DNA of 64,000 nucleotides from Intestinibacillus massiliensis (GCA_029267335.1 JAJUJC010000001.1:678337-742336); one strand, 5' to 3'; shown: positions 16,769 through 26,989, numbered from the stretch's first letter. Notes: generated from the letters alone by a model not told the origin. Translations and numbers: made by a program.

Positions 16769-19210
16769 TTAGTATGCGAAGTCGGTGTGTACTTTCCAGA
16801 TATTTTTCGCGTATTCCGCGATCGAACGGTCTGCCGCAAAGCGACCGCTGTTTGCGATGTTCATCAGGGACATATAGTTCCAGTTTTCAGGACGCAGATA
16901 CATCTGGCTCACGCGCTCCTGTGCCTTGACATAGGAGTCGAAGTCCGCGAGCGTCAGGTAGCGGTCGGCTACCCCGTTGCTGCCCTTGAGCAGCATATCC
17001 ACCATATCGCCGTATTTCTGACCGTCACCAAAGCCTTCCTTCATCATATCAAGCACGCCGCGCACCGCGTCGTTGTTCTGATAGATCTGGAGCGGCGCAT
17101 ACTTGCCTGAGGACGACAGTTCTTCGGCTTCCTGCGTGTTCATACCAAAAATGAAGATGTTTTCCTCGCCAACCGCCTGACAGATTTCAACGTTCGCGCC
17201 GTCCATCGTGCCGACCGTGAGCGCGCCGTTCATCATGAACTTCATGTTGCCCGTGCCGGACGCTTCCTTGCCCGCCATGGAGATCTGCTCAGACAGCTCC
17301 GCTGCCGGCATGATAATCTCCGCAAGCGATACCTTATAGTCCTCGATAAAGACGACCTTGAGCTTATCGCCGATGTCCGGATCGTTGTTAATGAGATTTG
17401 CCATAGAGTTGATGAGGCAAATGGTCTTTTTCGCGACCGCATAACCCGGCGCCGCCTTGGAGCCGAAAATAAACGTGCGCGGCACAAAATCCATGGACGG
17501 ATTTGCTTTGAGTTTGCGGTACAGATACAGGATGTGCAGGATATTGAGCATCTGACGCTTGTATTCGTGCAGACGCTTGACCTGTACGTCGAAAATGGAA
17601 TCGAGATTGACCTCGATGCCGTTATGCTCCTTGATATAGGCAGCAAGGCGTACCTTATTGGCGCGCTTGATCGCGGCAAGCTCCTCGAGCGCTTTTTTAT
17701 CCGTGCCATAGTTGCTCAGCACCTGCAATTCCGCCGGATGAGTGATGAAGCCCTTGCCGATACGGCTTGTGATGAACTCCGCGAGCGCAGGGTTCGCCTC
17801 ACACAGCCAACGACGGTGTGCAATGCCGTTCGTGACGTTGCGGAACTTGATCGGCATGACATGGTAGAAGTCGTTAAAGACCTTCTCACGCAGAATATCC
17901 GAGTGCAGCTCGGACACGCCGTTGACCGAGAAGCTGCCTGCGAGCGCGAGGTTTGCCATGCGCACGACGCCGTCCGACACGATCGCCATTTTGGAAATGC
18001 GCTGAAAATCGCCCGGATAGTAGTTCCACAGCTCACGGCAGAAGCGCTCATTGATCTCGTTGATGATCATCATGACGCGCGGCATGAGCGACTCGACGAG
18101 GTCGATCGGCCAGCACTCGAGCGCTTCGGGCATGACGGTATGGTTCGTATACGCGACCGACTGGGACACGATGTTCCACGCCTTGTCCCATCCCATGCCC
18201 TCTTCGTCCATGAGGATGCGCATGAGTTCGGGAATGACGAGCGTCGGATGGGTGTCGTTGATGTGCAGCACATGCTTGCGCGCAAAGTTGAGCAGCGAGC
18301 CGTATTCCGCCTTGTGCTTGGCGCAAATGTCCTGAATAGTTGCAGAAACGAGAAAATACTGCTGCTTCAGGCGCAGCGACTGTCCCTCGCGGTGATTGTC
18401 CTCGGGATAAAGCACCATGGAGATGACCTCCGCCATCGCGTGCTTTTCGACCGCCTTGAGGTACTCACCCTGCGAAAACAGCTTCATATCGAGCGGGATC
18501 GGGCTGCGTGCCTCCCACAGACGCAGTGTGGAGACATTGTCGGTCTCATAGCCCGAGATCGGCAGATCGTACGGTGTCGCGAGGACGGGCGTATAGTCGT
18601 TGTGCTCGACGACGAGCTGACCATCCTCGCCCCAGTAGGTATTGACTTTGCCGCCGATGCGCACCTCGCGCACGTCGTCCATCGCCGGAATCTGCCAGAC
18701 CTCGCCTGAAGCAAGCCAACTATCCGGCAGCTCGACCTGCTGCCCGTCGACAATCTTCTGCTTGAAAATACCGTGCTCGTAGCGGATGGAATAGCCCGTG
18801 GCGCGCACACCCGTGGTCGCCATCGCGTCCATATAGCACGCGGCGAGACGGCCGAGGCCGCCGTTTCCCAAACCGGGGTCGGCCTCCTGTTCAAACAGGT
18901 CGGCCATATCAATGCCCATCTCTTCCAGCGCGCCGCGCATTGCCGTCAGCATGTCGAGATTGTAGGCGTTGTTGCGCAGCGAGCGGCCGATCAAAAACTC
19001 CATGCACAGGTAATGTACCTGGCGCTCGCTGTTTTTCTCCACCTGGTTCTGCGTTTCGATCATGTGCTCTGTCAGCGTATCGCGGATGACCAGTGCGCAT
19101 GCCTCATATACCTGTTCGAGCGAGGCTTCGCCCGGTTCGCGGCTGAAGTGGCGCTGCAGCTTGCCTGCGATCGCCTGCTTCATTGAATTCTTTGTGTAAG
19201 TCTTTGGCAT
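16769..19210 (-). CDS. glgP: Glycogen/maltodextrin phosphorylase
   Basis: An 813-residue GT35 phosphorylase releasing glucose-1-phosphate from alpha-1,4-glucan ends. N-terminal NGGLGRLAACYMDAMATT, active-site HINDTHPTLVIPELMRIL and the PLP-lysine segment EASGTGNMKFMMNGALTVG are canonical; length is typical for bacterial GlgP. ATG 19210 has AAGGGG about 12 bases upstream. It follows glgA by 48 bases in the glycogen operon, so synthesis and breakdown enzymes are probably co-transcribed. Confidence 0.96.
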   Translation of the reverse strand: MPKTYTKNSMKQAIAGKLQRHFSREPGEASLEQVYEACALVIRDTLTEHMIETQNQVEKNSERQVHYLCMEFLIGRSLRNNAYNLDMLTAMRGALEEMGIDMADLFEQEADPGLGNGGLGRLAACYMDAMATTGVRATGYSIRYEHGIFKQKIVDGQQVELPDSWLASGEVWQIPAMDDVREVRIGGKVNTYWGEDGQLVVEHNDYTPVLATPYDLPISGYETDNVSTLRLWEARSPIPLDMKLFSQGEYLKAVEKHAMAEVISMVLYPEDNHREGQSLRLKQQYFLVSATIQDICAKHKAEYGSLLNFARKHVLHINDTHPTLVIPELMRILMDEEGMGWDKAWNIVSQSVAYTNHTVMPEALECWPIDLVESLMPRVMMIINEINERFCRELWNYYPGDFQRISKMAIVSDGVVRMANLALAGSFSVNGVSELHSDILREKVFNDFYHVMPIKFRNVTNGIAHRRWLCEANPALAEFITSRIGKGFITHPAELQVLSNYGTDKKALEELAAIKRANKVRLAAYIKEHNGIEVNLDSIFDVQVKRLHEYKRQMLNILHILYLYRKLKANPSMDFVPRTFIFGSKAAPGYAVAKKTICLINSMANLINNDPDIGDKLKVVFIEDYKVSLAEIIMPAAELSEQISMAGKEASGTGNMKFMMNGALTVGTMDGANVEICQAVGEENIFIFGMNTQEAEELSSSGKYAPLQIYQNNDAVRGVLDMMKEGFGDGQKYGDMVDMLLKGSNGVADRYLTLADFDSYVKAQERVSQMYLRPENWNYMSLMNIANSGRFAADRSIAEYAKNIWKVHTDFAY

Positions 19211-19258
19211 TTTTAGTTCTAACCCCTTAATTCGTTTCGCCGCGCGCTGCGCGGAGGA

Positions 19259-20686
19259 TTACAGTGATTGATAGACCTCAATATATTTCTGTGCCGAGAC
19301 GTTCCAGCTAAAATCGCTCGTCATACCGAGCTTCATGAGATGCGCCCATCCTTCGGGATTGTGGTGGTATACGCCGCACGCCTCGCGAATGACATGCAGC
19401 ATATCGTGTGCGTTGTAGCTTGCGAAGGTAAATCCGTTGCCTGTGCCGAGATAATCGACAAACGGCTGAACGGTATCCTTGAGTCCGCCGGTTTCGCGCA
19501 CGATCGGCACCGTGCCGTAACGCATGGCGATCATCTGCGCAAGCCCGCAGGGCTCAAATTTCGATGGCATCAGGAACATATCCGCGCCGGCATAGATCTT
19601 GTTCGCAAGGTCGCCGGAGAACATGACGGATACGGAAATTTTAGACGGATACAGGCGTTTTGCATCCAAGAACATCTGCTCATACCGCCAATCGCCCTTG
19701 CCAAGGACGATCACGCGGACATCGTCCTCGAGGATGTCATGCAGCACGGCTTCGATGAGGTCCAGCCCCTTCTGGCTGACAAAACGCGTGACGATGCCGA
19801 TGACGGGCGTATCGTCGCTGCCCTCCAGCCCGCACAGTTTGAGCAGCTCTCGTTTGTTCTCGAGCTTGCCCTTAGGCTGCTTGGCGCTGTAGTTGCGGGT
19901 CAGCTTCGCATCGGTCGCGGGATTGAACGCGTCCATGTCGATGCCGTTGAGGATGCCGTGCAGCTTCCAACTGTTTTCGCGCAGGATGCTGTCGAGCCGA
20001 TAGCCGTAGTACGGTGTCTGGATCTCCTCAGCATAGGACGGAGACACAGTCGTGATGGCGTTCGATGCGAGGATTGCCGCCTTCATCAGGTTGACATCAC
20101 CGTCCTGCACCATGAAGCCCGAGCGGTAGTGCGCGTCGTCGATGCCGAGCACATACTCCAGAATCTCGCGGCCGTACTGTCCCTGATACTGTATATTATG
20201 GATCGTAAAGACGGTCTTGATGCCCTGATAGAACGGTCTTGCGCCGAACATCAGATTATAGTACACCGGCACGAGCGCGGTCTGCCAATCGTTGCAGTTG
20301 ATGATGTCGGGGTGGAAGTGGAGATCCGGCAGGATCTCAAGCACCGCTTTAGAGTAAAATGCGAAACGCTCGGCATCGTCGTATTCCCCGTAGATCTGCG
20401 TACGGGAAAAATAATATTCGTTGTCAATGAAATAGTAGGTGACGCCGTCGCTGCGGTATTCAAACACGCCGCAGTATTGGTTGCGCCATGCAAGCTGTAC
20501 ATACGCATTCTTGACAAAGGTCATCTTTGCGCGCCATTCCGCGGCAATGGCACTGTACAGCGGACAGAACACGACGACCTCGTGTCCCTTCGCGGCAAGT
20601 GCCTGCGGCAGCGAACCCGCCACATCTCCCAACCCTCCGGTTTTGACAAAGGGTGCGATCTCGCTTGATACATACATGATTTTCAT
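19259..20686 (-). CDS. glgA: Glycogen synthase (ADP-glucose type)
   Basis: A 475-residue GT5 synthase elongating alpha-1,4-glucan from ADP-glucose. N-terminal ADP-glucose motif KTGGLGDVAGSLP (Lys15), INCNDWQTALVPVY, ILNGIDMDAFNPATD, and the C-terminal PSKFEPCGLAQMIAMRYGT acceptor/nucleotide site are present. AGGAGG precedes the ATG. Between glgD and glgP in the operon; substrate comes from GlgC/GlgD. Confidence 0.97.
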   Translation of the reverse strand: MKIMYVSSEIAPFVKTGGLGDVAGSLPQALAAKGHEVVVFCPLYSAIAAEWRAKMTFVKNAYVQLAWRNQYCGVFEYRSDGVTYYFIDNEYYFSRTQIYGEYDDAERFAFYSKAVLEILPDLHFHPDIINCNDWQTALVPVYYNLMFGARPFYQGIKTVFTIHNIQYQGQYGREILEYVLGIDDAHYRSGFMVQDGDVNLMKAAILASNAITTVSPSYAEEIQTPYYGYRLDSILRENSWKLHGILNGIDMDAFNPATDAKLTRNYSAKQPKGKLENKRELLKLCGLEGSDDTPVIGIVTRFVSQKGLDLIEAVLHDILEDDVRVIVLGKGDWRYEQMFLDAKRLYPSKISVSVMFSGDLANKIYAGADMFLMPSKFEPCGLAQMIAMRYGTVPIVRETGGLKDTVQPFVDYLGTGNGFTFASYNAHDMLHVIREACGVYHHNPEGWAHLMKLGMTSDFSWNVSAQKYIEVYQSL

Positions 20687-20761
20687 ATGTCAAACCTCCT
20701 GCTCCGGCGCCTGATACAATTTGACAGAGGACTGGAAAAATCGCCCTTTGTCCCCATTGTA

Positions 20762-21892
20762 CTAAACAATCGAGCTTTTTGCAATGACAACCGGATAATT
20801 CTCATGTCCCATCATCGTACGGCCATCACGGATCGTGACGCCGCGGTCGGTGATGACATGCGCGAGTGATGCGCCTGTCAGGATACGACCCGACTGCATG
20901 ATGATGCAGTTTTCGATCTTTGCCCCGCGGTCGACATGCACATCGCGGAACAGGATACTGCCCGACACCGTGCCCTCTATGTAGCAGCCGTCTGCAATCA
21001 AGCTGTCGTCGACCTCCGCCTTGTCGCCGTAGTACGCGGGGGCTTCATCGCGGATACGGGTGTAGATCGGGCGGGTACGCAGGAAGAGCTGATCGCGCAC
21101 TTCCTTTTCCAACATATCCATATTGGACGCAAAATAGTCCTTGGTGTCTTCGATCTTGACCGCGTAATCGGTGAAGATATAGCTGCCGATCGTACCCTCC
21201 GCGAGTGCACGCTGGAGCAGTTCGCGCTCGAAATGCACGCAGTTATGGGTGACACAGTCCGCGATCAAGTGGATGAGGTAATCACGGCGCATGACATAAA
21301 CGCCGAGTGCGATGTACTTGCAGCGACCGTCGCCGCAATCACCCACGCGGATGTCCGTGACCTCTTTTTTGCGTGTATTGACCTCGACATAGGTCGTAAA
21401 CGGGCTATCCTTGGTTTTTTTCACGCAGACCATCGTCATCAGATTGCCGCTGTCCTCATGGGTCTGGATGATCTGGTCGATGGGGAGATTGGCGACGATG
21501 TCGCCGTCCGCGATGACGACATAGTCCGAACGGTTCTTTTGCAGGAAGTCGACCGCACCCGCGAGCGCGTCGATCTTACCGCGGTACTCGCCGTTGACGA
21601 GCGGAGAGGCGCGCCTGGAATAGGAGTACGGCGGCAGCAGCGTCACGCCGCCGTTTTTACGGGACAGATCCCAGTCCTTTGCCGAGCCGATATGGTCGAT
21701 AAGAGACTGATATTTGTCGCGCATCAGCACACCGACGCGATAGATGCCGGAATTGACCATGCTCGACAGCATGAAGTCGATCACGCGATAGCGGCAGCCG
21801 AACGGTACGGCGGCAACGGTGCGGTGTTCTGTCAGTTCGCGCAGATCGTTGTCGTTATCGAACGCGATAATGATACCCAGTGCGTTTTTCAT
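20762..21892 (-). CDS. glgD: ADP-glucose pyrophosphorylase regulatory subunit GlgD
   Basis: A 376-residue GlgC paralogue. The N-terminal GGxGTRL-type nucleotide loop is missing: the protein starts IIIAFDNDNDLRELTEHRTV, while VPFGCRYRVIDFMLSSMVNS and GGVTLLPPYSY are kept, followed by a left-handed beta-helix. GlgD partners of this kind are non-catalytic or weakly catalytic and change the activity and allostery of GlgC in heterotetramers. It sits 15 bases after glgC, as expected for a two-subunit enzyme. Confidence 0.93.
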   Translation of the reverse strand: MKNALGIIIAFDNDNDLRELTEHRTVAAVPFGCRYRVIDFMLSSMVNSGIYRVGVLMRDKYQSLIDHIGSAKDWDLSRKNGGVTLLPPYSYSRRASPLVNGEYRGKIDALAGAVDFLQKNRSDYVVIADGDIVANLPIDQIIQTHEDSGNLMTMVCVKKTKDSPFTTYVEVNTRKKEVTDIRVGDCGDGRCKYIALGVYVMRRDYLIHLIADCVTHNCVHFERELLQRALAEGTIGSYIFTDYAVKIEDTKDYFASNMDMLEKEVRDQLFLRTRPIYTRIRDEAPAYYGDKAEVDDSLIADGCYIEGTVSGSILFRDVHVDRGAKIENCIIMQSGRILTGASLAHVITDRGVTIRDGRTMMGHENYPVVIAKSSIV

Positions 21893-21907
21893 GGCTTTTT
21901 ATCCCCC

Positions 21908-23119
21908 TCAGATCTTGTCCTGCACATCGTCGGCAGCCATCGCCTTTGCCGCGAGCTTTGCGCCCCGACCGATGCGCACGCCGGCTGCCACGACCGCGAC
22001 GCCCCATTTGTCAATATCGCCGTCGGACGGACTTTGTCCGACCTGTGCGCCTGCTGCGATGGTCGCGCCCTCCGCAATGATCGCGTAGCGTACCTGTGCG
22101 CCCTCTTCGATGATCGCGCCCGGCATGAGGATCGAATACTCGACCTGCGCGCCGCGTCCGACCGTTACGTCGGAGAACAGCACCGATTCCGAAACGTCGC
22201 CGTAAATTTCGCAGCCCTCCGAAACCAGCGAGTGACGGATGCACGAATCGACGCTCGCAAAATGCGGAGGCGCGCCGGTGTTGCGTCCGTAGATCTTCCA
22301 GTCGTCGTCGTCGAGGTTCAGCCCGGATTTGGGAGACAGCAGATCCATATTGGCTTCCCACAGGCTTTCGATCGTGCCGACGTCCTTCCAATAGCCGTCA
22401 AAGCGGCAGGATTGCAGCTTTTCACCGCCTGCGAGCATTGCGGGGATGATGTCCTTGCCAAAGTCGTTGGAAGAAGCGGGATTTGCCTCGTCCTCGGTCA
22501 GATACTTGCGCAGCTTCTTCCAGTTAAAGATGTAGATACCCATGGATGCGAGCGTGGACTTCGGCTCCTTGGGCTTCTCTTCAAATTCGTAGATGCTGCC
22601 ATCCTCGTTGCAGTTCATGATACCGAAACGGGACGCTTCGTCGAGCGGCACATCGATGACCGCGATGGTCGCATCCGCCTTGCTCGCCTTGTGTTCCTTG
22701 AGCATCTTAGCGTAGTCCATTTTGTAGATATGGTCGCCCGACAGAATGAGCACATACTCGGGGTCGTACTCGTCGACGAAGCCGATGTTCTGATAGATCG
22801 CGTTTGCCGTGCCCTTATACCATTCCGCGTTTTGCCCCTTCTGGTACGGCGGCAGCATATACACGCCGCCGGACATGCGGTCGAGATCCCACGGCTGACC
22901 GTTGCCGACATAGGCGTTGAGTGCATGCGGCTCATACTGTGTCAGCACGCCGACCGTGTCGATGCCGGAGTTGACGCAGTTGGAAAGCGGAAAATCAATG
23001 ATCTTGTATTTCCCCCCGAAAGGCACCGCGGGCTTGGCGACCTTGGTCGTCAAAACATATAGTCTGCTGCCCTGACCCCCAGCCAGCAGCATTGCTACGC
23101 ATTCCTTTTTACGATACAT
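21908..23119 (-). CDS. glgC: Glucose-1-phosphate adenylyltransferase catalytic subunit
   Basis: A 403-residue enzyme making ADP-glucose from ATP and glucose-1-phosphate, the committed step of glycogen synthesis. [14 protein letters not shown] is the intact nucleotide loop; [32 protein letters not shown] (metal Asp) and [10 protein letters not shown] are canonical, followed by a beta-helix. Comparison with the adjacent GlgD, which lacks the loop, marks this as the catalytic subunit. Confidence 0.97.
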   Translation of the reverse strand: MYRKKECVAMLLAGGQGSRLYVLTTKVAKPAVPFGGKYKIIDFPLSNCVNSGIDTVGVLTQYEPHALNAYVGNGQPWDLDRMSGGVYMLPPYQKGQNAEWYKGTANAIYQNIGFVDEYDPEYVLILSGDHIYKMDYAKMLKEHKASKADATIAVIDVPLDEASRFGIMNCNEDGSIYEFEEKPKEPKSTLASMGIYIFNWKKLRKYLTEDEANPASSNDFGKDIIPAMLAGGEKLQSCRFDGYWKDVGTIESLWEANMDLLSPKSGLNLDDDDWKIYGRNTGAPPHFASVDSCIRHSLVSEGCEIYGDVSESVLFSDVTVGRGAQVEYSILMPGAIIEEGAQVRYAIIAEGATIAAGAQVGQSPSDGDIDKWGVAVVAAGVRIGRGAKLAAKAMAADDVQDKI

Positions 23120-23193
23120 GTGAACTCTCCATTCTTTGTAAATCTACCGTTCTGTATCCCCTGTTTCGCCTGTCCCCTGTTTTCGCGGTGTGC

Positions 23194-25419
23194 TTACGTT
23201 TTTTTCTCCTGCGGCACAGGTGTGATCTGCTTGTCCGTCGCTTTCGCGACCGCCTTGCTCGGCTGCTTTGCGATCGCCTTTTCGGTCGATTTCGTCACCG
23301 CCTTGCTCGGCTGCTTTGCAACCGCCTTTTCGGTCGATTTCGTCACCGCCTTGCTCGGCTGCTTTGCAACCGCCTTTTCGCTCGCCTTGACGAGGGACTT
23401 CTCACCTGCGGCGGTCGTTTTGCGCGGCTTTTTCGGTGTTGCCTTTGTCTTGCGTGCGGTCGTCTTTTTCTCTTTTTCGGATTCCTTGCGCACCGCTTCG
23501 ATCTCCGCCTTGGTGCGGCGGCGGCGCTTGGGCGTGCCGCGCAGGAAAATCACGCCGAGCGGCGGCAGCGCAATGTCGATGGACTGTTCACGTCCGTGCA
23601 TTTCGACCGCCTCGGTCTTGACCTTGCCGTTTGCAACGCCGGTGCCGCCGAACTCCGGTTTGTCCGAGGTAAAGATCTCCTCGAACGTACCTGCGAACGG
23701 CACGCCGATGCGATAATGCTCGTGATAGATCGGTGCAAAATTGACGACGACGATCAGGTCGCTCTCGTCCTTCGCGATGCGGCGGAACGAGATGACATTG
23801 TTTCGGTTGTCCTCGTGGTCGATCCACTGGAAGCCCTGCCAGTCGGTGTCGTTCTCCCAAAGCTGCTTGTTCGCGAGATAGAAATGATTGAGCGCGCTGA
23901 CATACGCCTTCATCTGGCGGTGCGCGTCATAGTCGAGCAGGTTCCAGTCCAGTCCGCGGTGGTATGCCCACTCGGTGAACTGTCCGAACTCGCCGCCCAT
24001 GAACAGCATTTTTTTGCCCGGATGCGCGGTCATATAGCCGTACAGCGTACGCAGACCTGCGAACTTTTCCGCATACTCACCAGGCATCTTATCGAGCAGC
24101 GAACGTTTGCCGTGCACAACTTCGTCATGCGAAAGCGGCAGTATGTAGTTTTCGGAAAAGGCGTACATGAACGAAAACGTAATCTTTTCGTGCATATCCT
24201 TGCGGAAGAACGGATTTGCCTCGCAGTAGCACAGCATGTCGTTCATCCAGCCCATGTTCCACTTAAAGTTGAAGCCCAGACCGCCGTCATAGCCCGGTTT
24301 TGTGACCATAGGCCACGCGGTGGACTCCTCCGCGATCATAAGCACATCGGGATGGTCTCCAAGCACCTTTTCATTGAGCAGCCGCAGGAAGTCGACCGCC
24401 TCCAGATTTTCGCGTCCGCCGTGGATGTTCGGCGTCCAGCCGCCGTCCTGCCGGTTGTAATCGAGATAGAGCATCGAGGCGACCGCGTCAACGCGCAGAC
24501 CGTCGATATGGAACATCTCGATCCAGAACATTGCTGAGGACATGAGCAGGTTGCGCGTCGACACCTTGCCGTAGTCGAATACGCGTGTGCCCCATTCCTT
24601 GTGTTCCATCTTGCGCGGATCGGAATACTCGTAAAGATAAGAGCCGTCAAACTCGATGAGACCGTGTCCGTCCTTCGGGAAATGCGCGGGAACCCAGTCC
24701 ATGATGACGCCTACGCCCGCCTGATGGCACTTGTCCACAAAATACATGAGGTCGTGCGGCGTGCCGTAGCGCGAGGTCGCCGCGAAATAGCCCGTGACCT
24801 GATAGCCCCACGAGCCGTCATACGGAAATTCCGTCAGCGGCATGACCTCGATGTGGGTGTATCCCATGCTCTTGACGTAGGGAATCAGTTCCTCCGCGAG
24901 TTCGCGATAGGAATAGAAGTTGCCGTCCTCATGCAGTTTCCACGAGCCGAGGTGCATTTCGTAGATATTGACGGGGCTGCTGTACGGCGAATGTGTGCTG
25001 CGCCAGGTCAGCCAGTCCGCATCGTTCCATGCATAACCGTCCAGATCGTAAAATTTGGAAGCGTTCGCAGGTCGGGTCTCGCTGTGGAAGCCGTAGGGAT
25101 CCGATTTGTCGAGAATATCGCCGCGGGCGGTCTCGACACTGTACTTGTAGGGATCGTACTGTTTTACGCCGGGTAGGAACCGTCGCCAAATGCCCTGCTC
25201 ATCACGCTCCATCGGTGCGCTCTCGCGCTGCCAATCGTTGAACGAGCCGATTACCGAAACACTGACGGCATTCGGTGCATATACCGCAAACGCAACCCCG
25301 TCCTGCCCGTCCGACTGCTGCGGATGTGCCCCCAGAAATTCGTACGCGCGGCAATCCCGGCCGGAATAAAACAAGTTTTCATGCTCCTGTCGGGAGAGCT
25401 TTCGGGCTTGTATTGTCAT
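23194..25419 (-). CDS. glgB: 1,4-alpha-glucan branching enzyme with basic repeat tail
   Basis: A 741-residue GH13 branching enzyme forming alpha-1,6 branches. The N-terminal CBM48 (YEFLGAHPQ, FAVYAPNAVSVSVIGSFNDW) precedes the barrel with GVIMDWVPAHFPKDGHGL, nucleophile region DGLRVDAVASMLYLDY, AEESTAWP and LSHDEVVHGKRSL. The enzyme proper ends near residue 628 (PLGVIFLRG). A tail of about 113 residues follows, rich in Lys, Ala, Thr and Ser, first RRRRTKAEIEAVRK, then a 16-residue unit around KQPSKAVTKSTEKAVA repeated. Such histone-H1-like tails are not part of the family. First gene of the glycogen operon. Confidence 0.96.
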   Translation of the reverse strand: MTIQARKLSRQEHENLFYSGRDCRAYEFLGAHPQQSDGQDGVAFAVYAPNAVSVSVIGSFNDWQRESAPMERDEQGIWRRFLPGVKQYDPYKYSVETARGDILDKSDPYGFHSETRPANASKFYDLDGYAWNDADWLTWRSTHSPYSSPVNIYEMHLGSWKLHEDGNFYSYRELAEELIPYVKSMGYTHIEVMPLTEFPYDGSWGYQVTGYFAATSRYGTPHDLMYFVDKCHQAGVGVIMDWVPAHFPKDGHGLIEFDGSYLYEYSDPRKMEHKEWGTRVFDYGKVSTRNLLMSSAMFWIEMFHIDGLRVDAVASMLYLDYNRQDGGWTPNIHGGRENLEAVDFLRLLNEKVLGDHPDVLMIAEESTAWPMVTKPGYDGGLGFNFKWNMGWMNDMLCYCEANPFFRKDMHEKITFSFMYAFSENYILPLSHDEVVHGKRSLLDKMPGEYAEKFAGLRTLYGYMTAHPGKKMLFMGGEFGQFTEWAYHRGLDWNLLDYDAHRQMKAYVSALNHFYLANKQLWENDTDWQGFQWIDHEDNRNNVISFRRIAKDESDLIVVVNFAPIYHEHYRIGVPFAGTFEEIFTSDKPEFGGTGVANGKVKTEAVEMHGREQSIDIALPPLGVIFLRGTPKRRRRTKAEIEAVRKESEKEKKTTARKTKATPKKPRKTTAAGEKSLVKASEKAVAKQPSKAVTKSTEKAVAKQPSKAVTKSTEKAIAKQPSKAVAKATDKQITPVPQEKKT
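23254..23381 (-). repeat. 48-bp tandem repeat in the 3' end of glgB
   Basis: The phrase CTTGCTCGGCTGCTTTGC begins at 23254, 23302 and 23350 (plus-strand coordinates), a period of exactly 48 bases and so 16 codons. Two copies are nearly identical and the third is cut short. Each unit encodes a KQPSKAV(T/A)K(S/A)T(E/D)KA(V/I)A-type segment. Confidence 0.9.
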
Positions 25420-25570
25420 GCGCTCATCTCCTTGATTTTGCTTTTTTTGACTATATTTTAGTGTTTTCTTGTATATTTCCTGTTCCTCTACTTTTTTCTT
25501 TGTACTTTTCGCACAGTTTTACCTCTTGCTTTCGCTTTATTACTAGAAATAGTATACAACAGATATACAA

Positions 25571-25611
25571 AAAAGTCCAGTAAAATGTATTTTTACTGGA
25601 CTTTTTCCTGG
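25571..25611 (-). terminator. Terminator after cinA
   Basis: Perfect 15-bp stem, AAAAGTCCAGTAAAA (25571-25585) / TTTTACTGGACTTTT (25591-25605), T-rich on both strands and 20-25 bases past the cinA stop. The remaining AT-rich gap to glgB (25420-25570) must hold the glycogen-operon promoter; a minus-strand TATACT near 25551 is the best -10, with no convincing -35. Confidence 0.85.
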
Positions 25612-25629
25612 CATCTTAAATTTTACCGC

Positions 25630-26859
25630 TCAGCGGATTTGTCTGCGGATCATGTCGAGTGCGGTCGAAGCCGCCTGATTGCGCACTCGATCGCGCCCTA
25701 AACTCGTCTGCATTCTCTTTGTGACCGTATTTCCGTTATAAAAAACACTGATATACACCAAACCGACCGGCTGCTCTTGCGTGCCGCCGTCCGGCCCTGC
25801 GATGCCGGTGATTCCCACACCGATGTCCGTATGCAGTACACGCGCGACACCGCGCGCCATCTGCCCCGCGACCTGTTCGGATACTGCGGTATACGCGTCA
25901 AGGGTGTGCTGTTCCACGCCGAGCACGCCCACCTTGACCTCGTTGGTGTACGAGCACACACCACCTTTGTAATACGCCGAGCTGCCCGGCACGTCCGTGA
26001 TTCGCTTGGACAGCAGACCGCCCGTGCAGCTTTCCGCAACCGAAAGCGTCAGCCCTTTGGTACGCAGCAGATCGCCGACGACCTGCTCGAGCGAATCGAC
26101 ATCCACACCGTACACGTCGTCCCCGAGCATATCGCACACCTGCTCGACGACCGGGGCGAGCAGTGCCTCCGCCTGCTCGGCGGTATCCGCCTTGGCGGTG
26201 ACGCGCGCAAAGCACTCTGAAACCTTGGCATAAGGCGCGATCGTCGGATTTGTCATGCGTGCCATCATGTCGTGCAGACGATCCTCCATCGCGCTTTCGC
26301 CCAGGCCAAACACACGCACGTTATGTGACACGATGCAGCCGCCTGCGAGCGGATAAAGATACGGCATTGCGCATTCTTTCCACATGGGGTTGCACTCGCG
26401 CGGAGGGCCGGGCAGCATGAGCACATGCTTGCCGTCTGCCTCGAACGCGCAGCCGGGCGCCGTGCCCCACTGGTTCGTGAACACCGTGCAATCCTCAGGT
26501 AACCACGCCTGCTTGACGTTATTCGGCGTCATTTCCCGCCCGATGTCCCGGAAAAACTTCACAAGACGCTCATAGGACGGCTGATGCAGCGCGAGCTTTT
26601 TGCCGAACACCTCCGCGAGCGTTTCCTTGGTCAGATCGTCGAGCGTCGGCCCAAGCCCGCCGGTCGTAATGATGATGTCCGCGCGCTGCTTGGCATTTTC
26701 GACCACGGTGCGCAGACGTTCCGGATTGTCTCCGACCACGGTCTGGTAAAAGACGTTGATGCCCAGTTCGGACAAGCCCTGCGAAATCAGTTGTGCATCG
26801 GTATTGACGATCTCACCGAGTAAAATCTCGGTTCCGACCGCAATCAGCTCTGCGTTCAT
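25630..26859 (-). CDS. cinA: CinA-family protein (competence/damage-inducible; NMN deamidase type)
   Basis: A 409-residue two-domain protein. The N-terminal MoCF-like domain begins with AELIAVGTEILLGEIVNTDA and includes TTGGLGPTLDDLTKE and MLPGPPREC. The C-terminal CinA domain (about 255-409) has SVAESCTGGLLSKRITDVPG and GIAGPDGGTQEQPVGLVY, the region with nicotinamide-mononucleotide amidohydrolase activity in characterised members. Probably pyridine-nucleotide salvage. It is last in the minus-strand group; a weak promoter (TTGCAA-17-TATCCT) lies upstream. Confidence 0.95.
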   Translation of the reverse strand: MNAELIAVGTEILLGEIVNTDAQLISQGLSELGINVFYQTVVGDNPERLRTVVENAKQRADIIITTGGLGPTLDDLTKETLAEVFGKKLALHQPSYERLVKFFRDIGREMTPNNVKQAWLPEDCTVFTNQWGTAPGCAFEADGKHVLMLPGPPRECNPMWKECAMPYLYPLAGGCIVSHNVRVFGLGESAMEDRLHDMMARMTNPTIAPYAKVSECFARVTAKADTAEQAEALLAPVVEQVCDMLGDDVYGVDVDSLEQVVGDLLRTKGLTLSVAESCTGGLLSKRITDVPGSSAYYKGGVCSYTNEVKVGVLGVEQHTLDAYTAVSEQVAGQMARGVARVLHTDIGVGITGIAGPDGGTQEQPVGLVYISVFYNGNTVTKRMQTSLGRDRVRNQAASTALDMIRRQIR

Positions 26860-26897
26860 AGAAAAGACCTCTTTCTCTGTTTGCGTTTACTGCCTTT

Positions 26898-26926
26898 AGG
26901 ATAGCAGACCGTCGGTACGTTTGCAA
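26898..26926 (-). promoter_or_regulatory. Possible cinA promoter
   Basis: TTGCAA (26926-26921), 17-base spacer, TATCCT (26903-26898), about 40 bases before the cinA ATG. A nearby TTGACA (26940-26935) has no good -10 at the right distance. Confidence 0.4.
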
Positions 26927-26989
26927 TCCTTGTGTGTCAATAGTTTAACCAAAATTTGCACAACATTTGTCCAATCTTTCGGTGCGCGG

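Noticed and set aside
20762..21892. GlgD as a broken glgC copy
   Set aside because: GlgD without the nucleotide loop is a known regulatory subunit in Firmicutes and is directly next to an intact glgC.
20936..23062. 708-codon plus-strand frame opposite glgD and glgC
   Set aside because: Antisense shadow of two nucleotidyltransferase genes; no recognisable protein features.
23254..23397. Repeat array that might be a CRISPR
   Set aside because: The 48-bp units are contiguous and in frame within glgB, without spacers.
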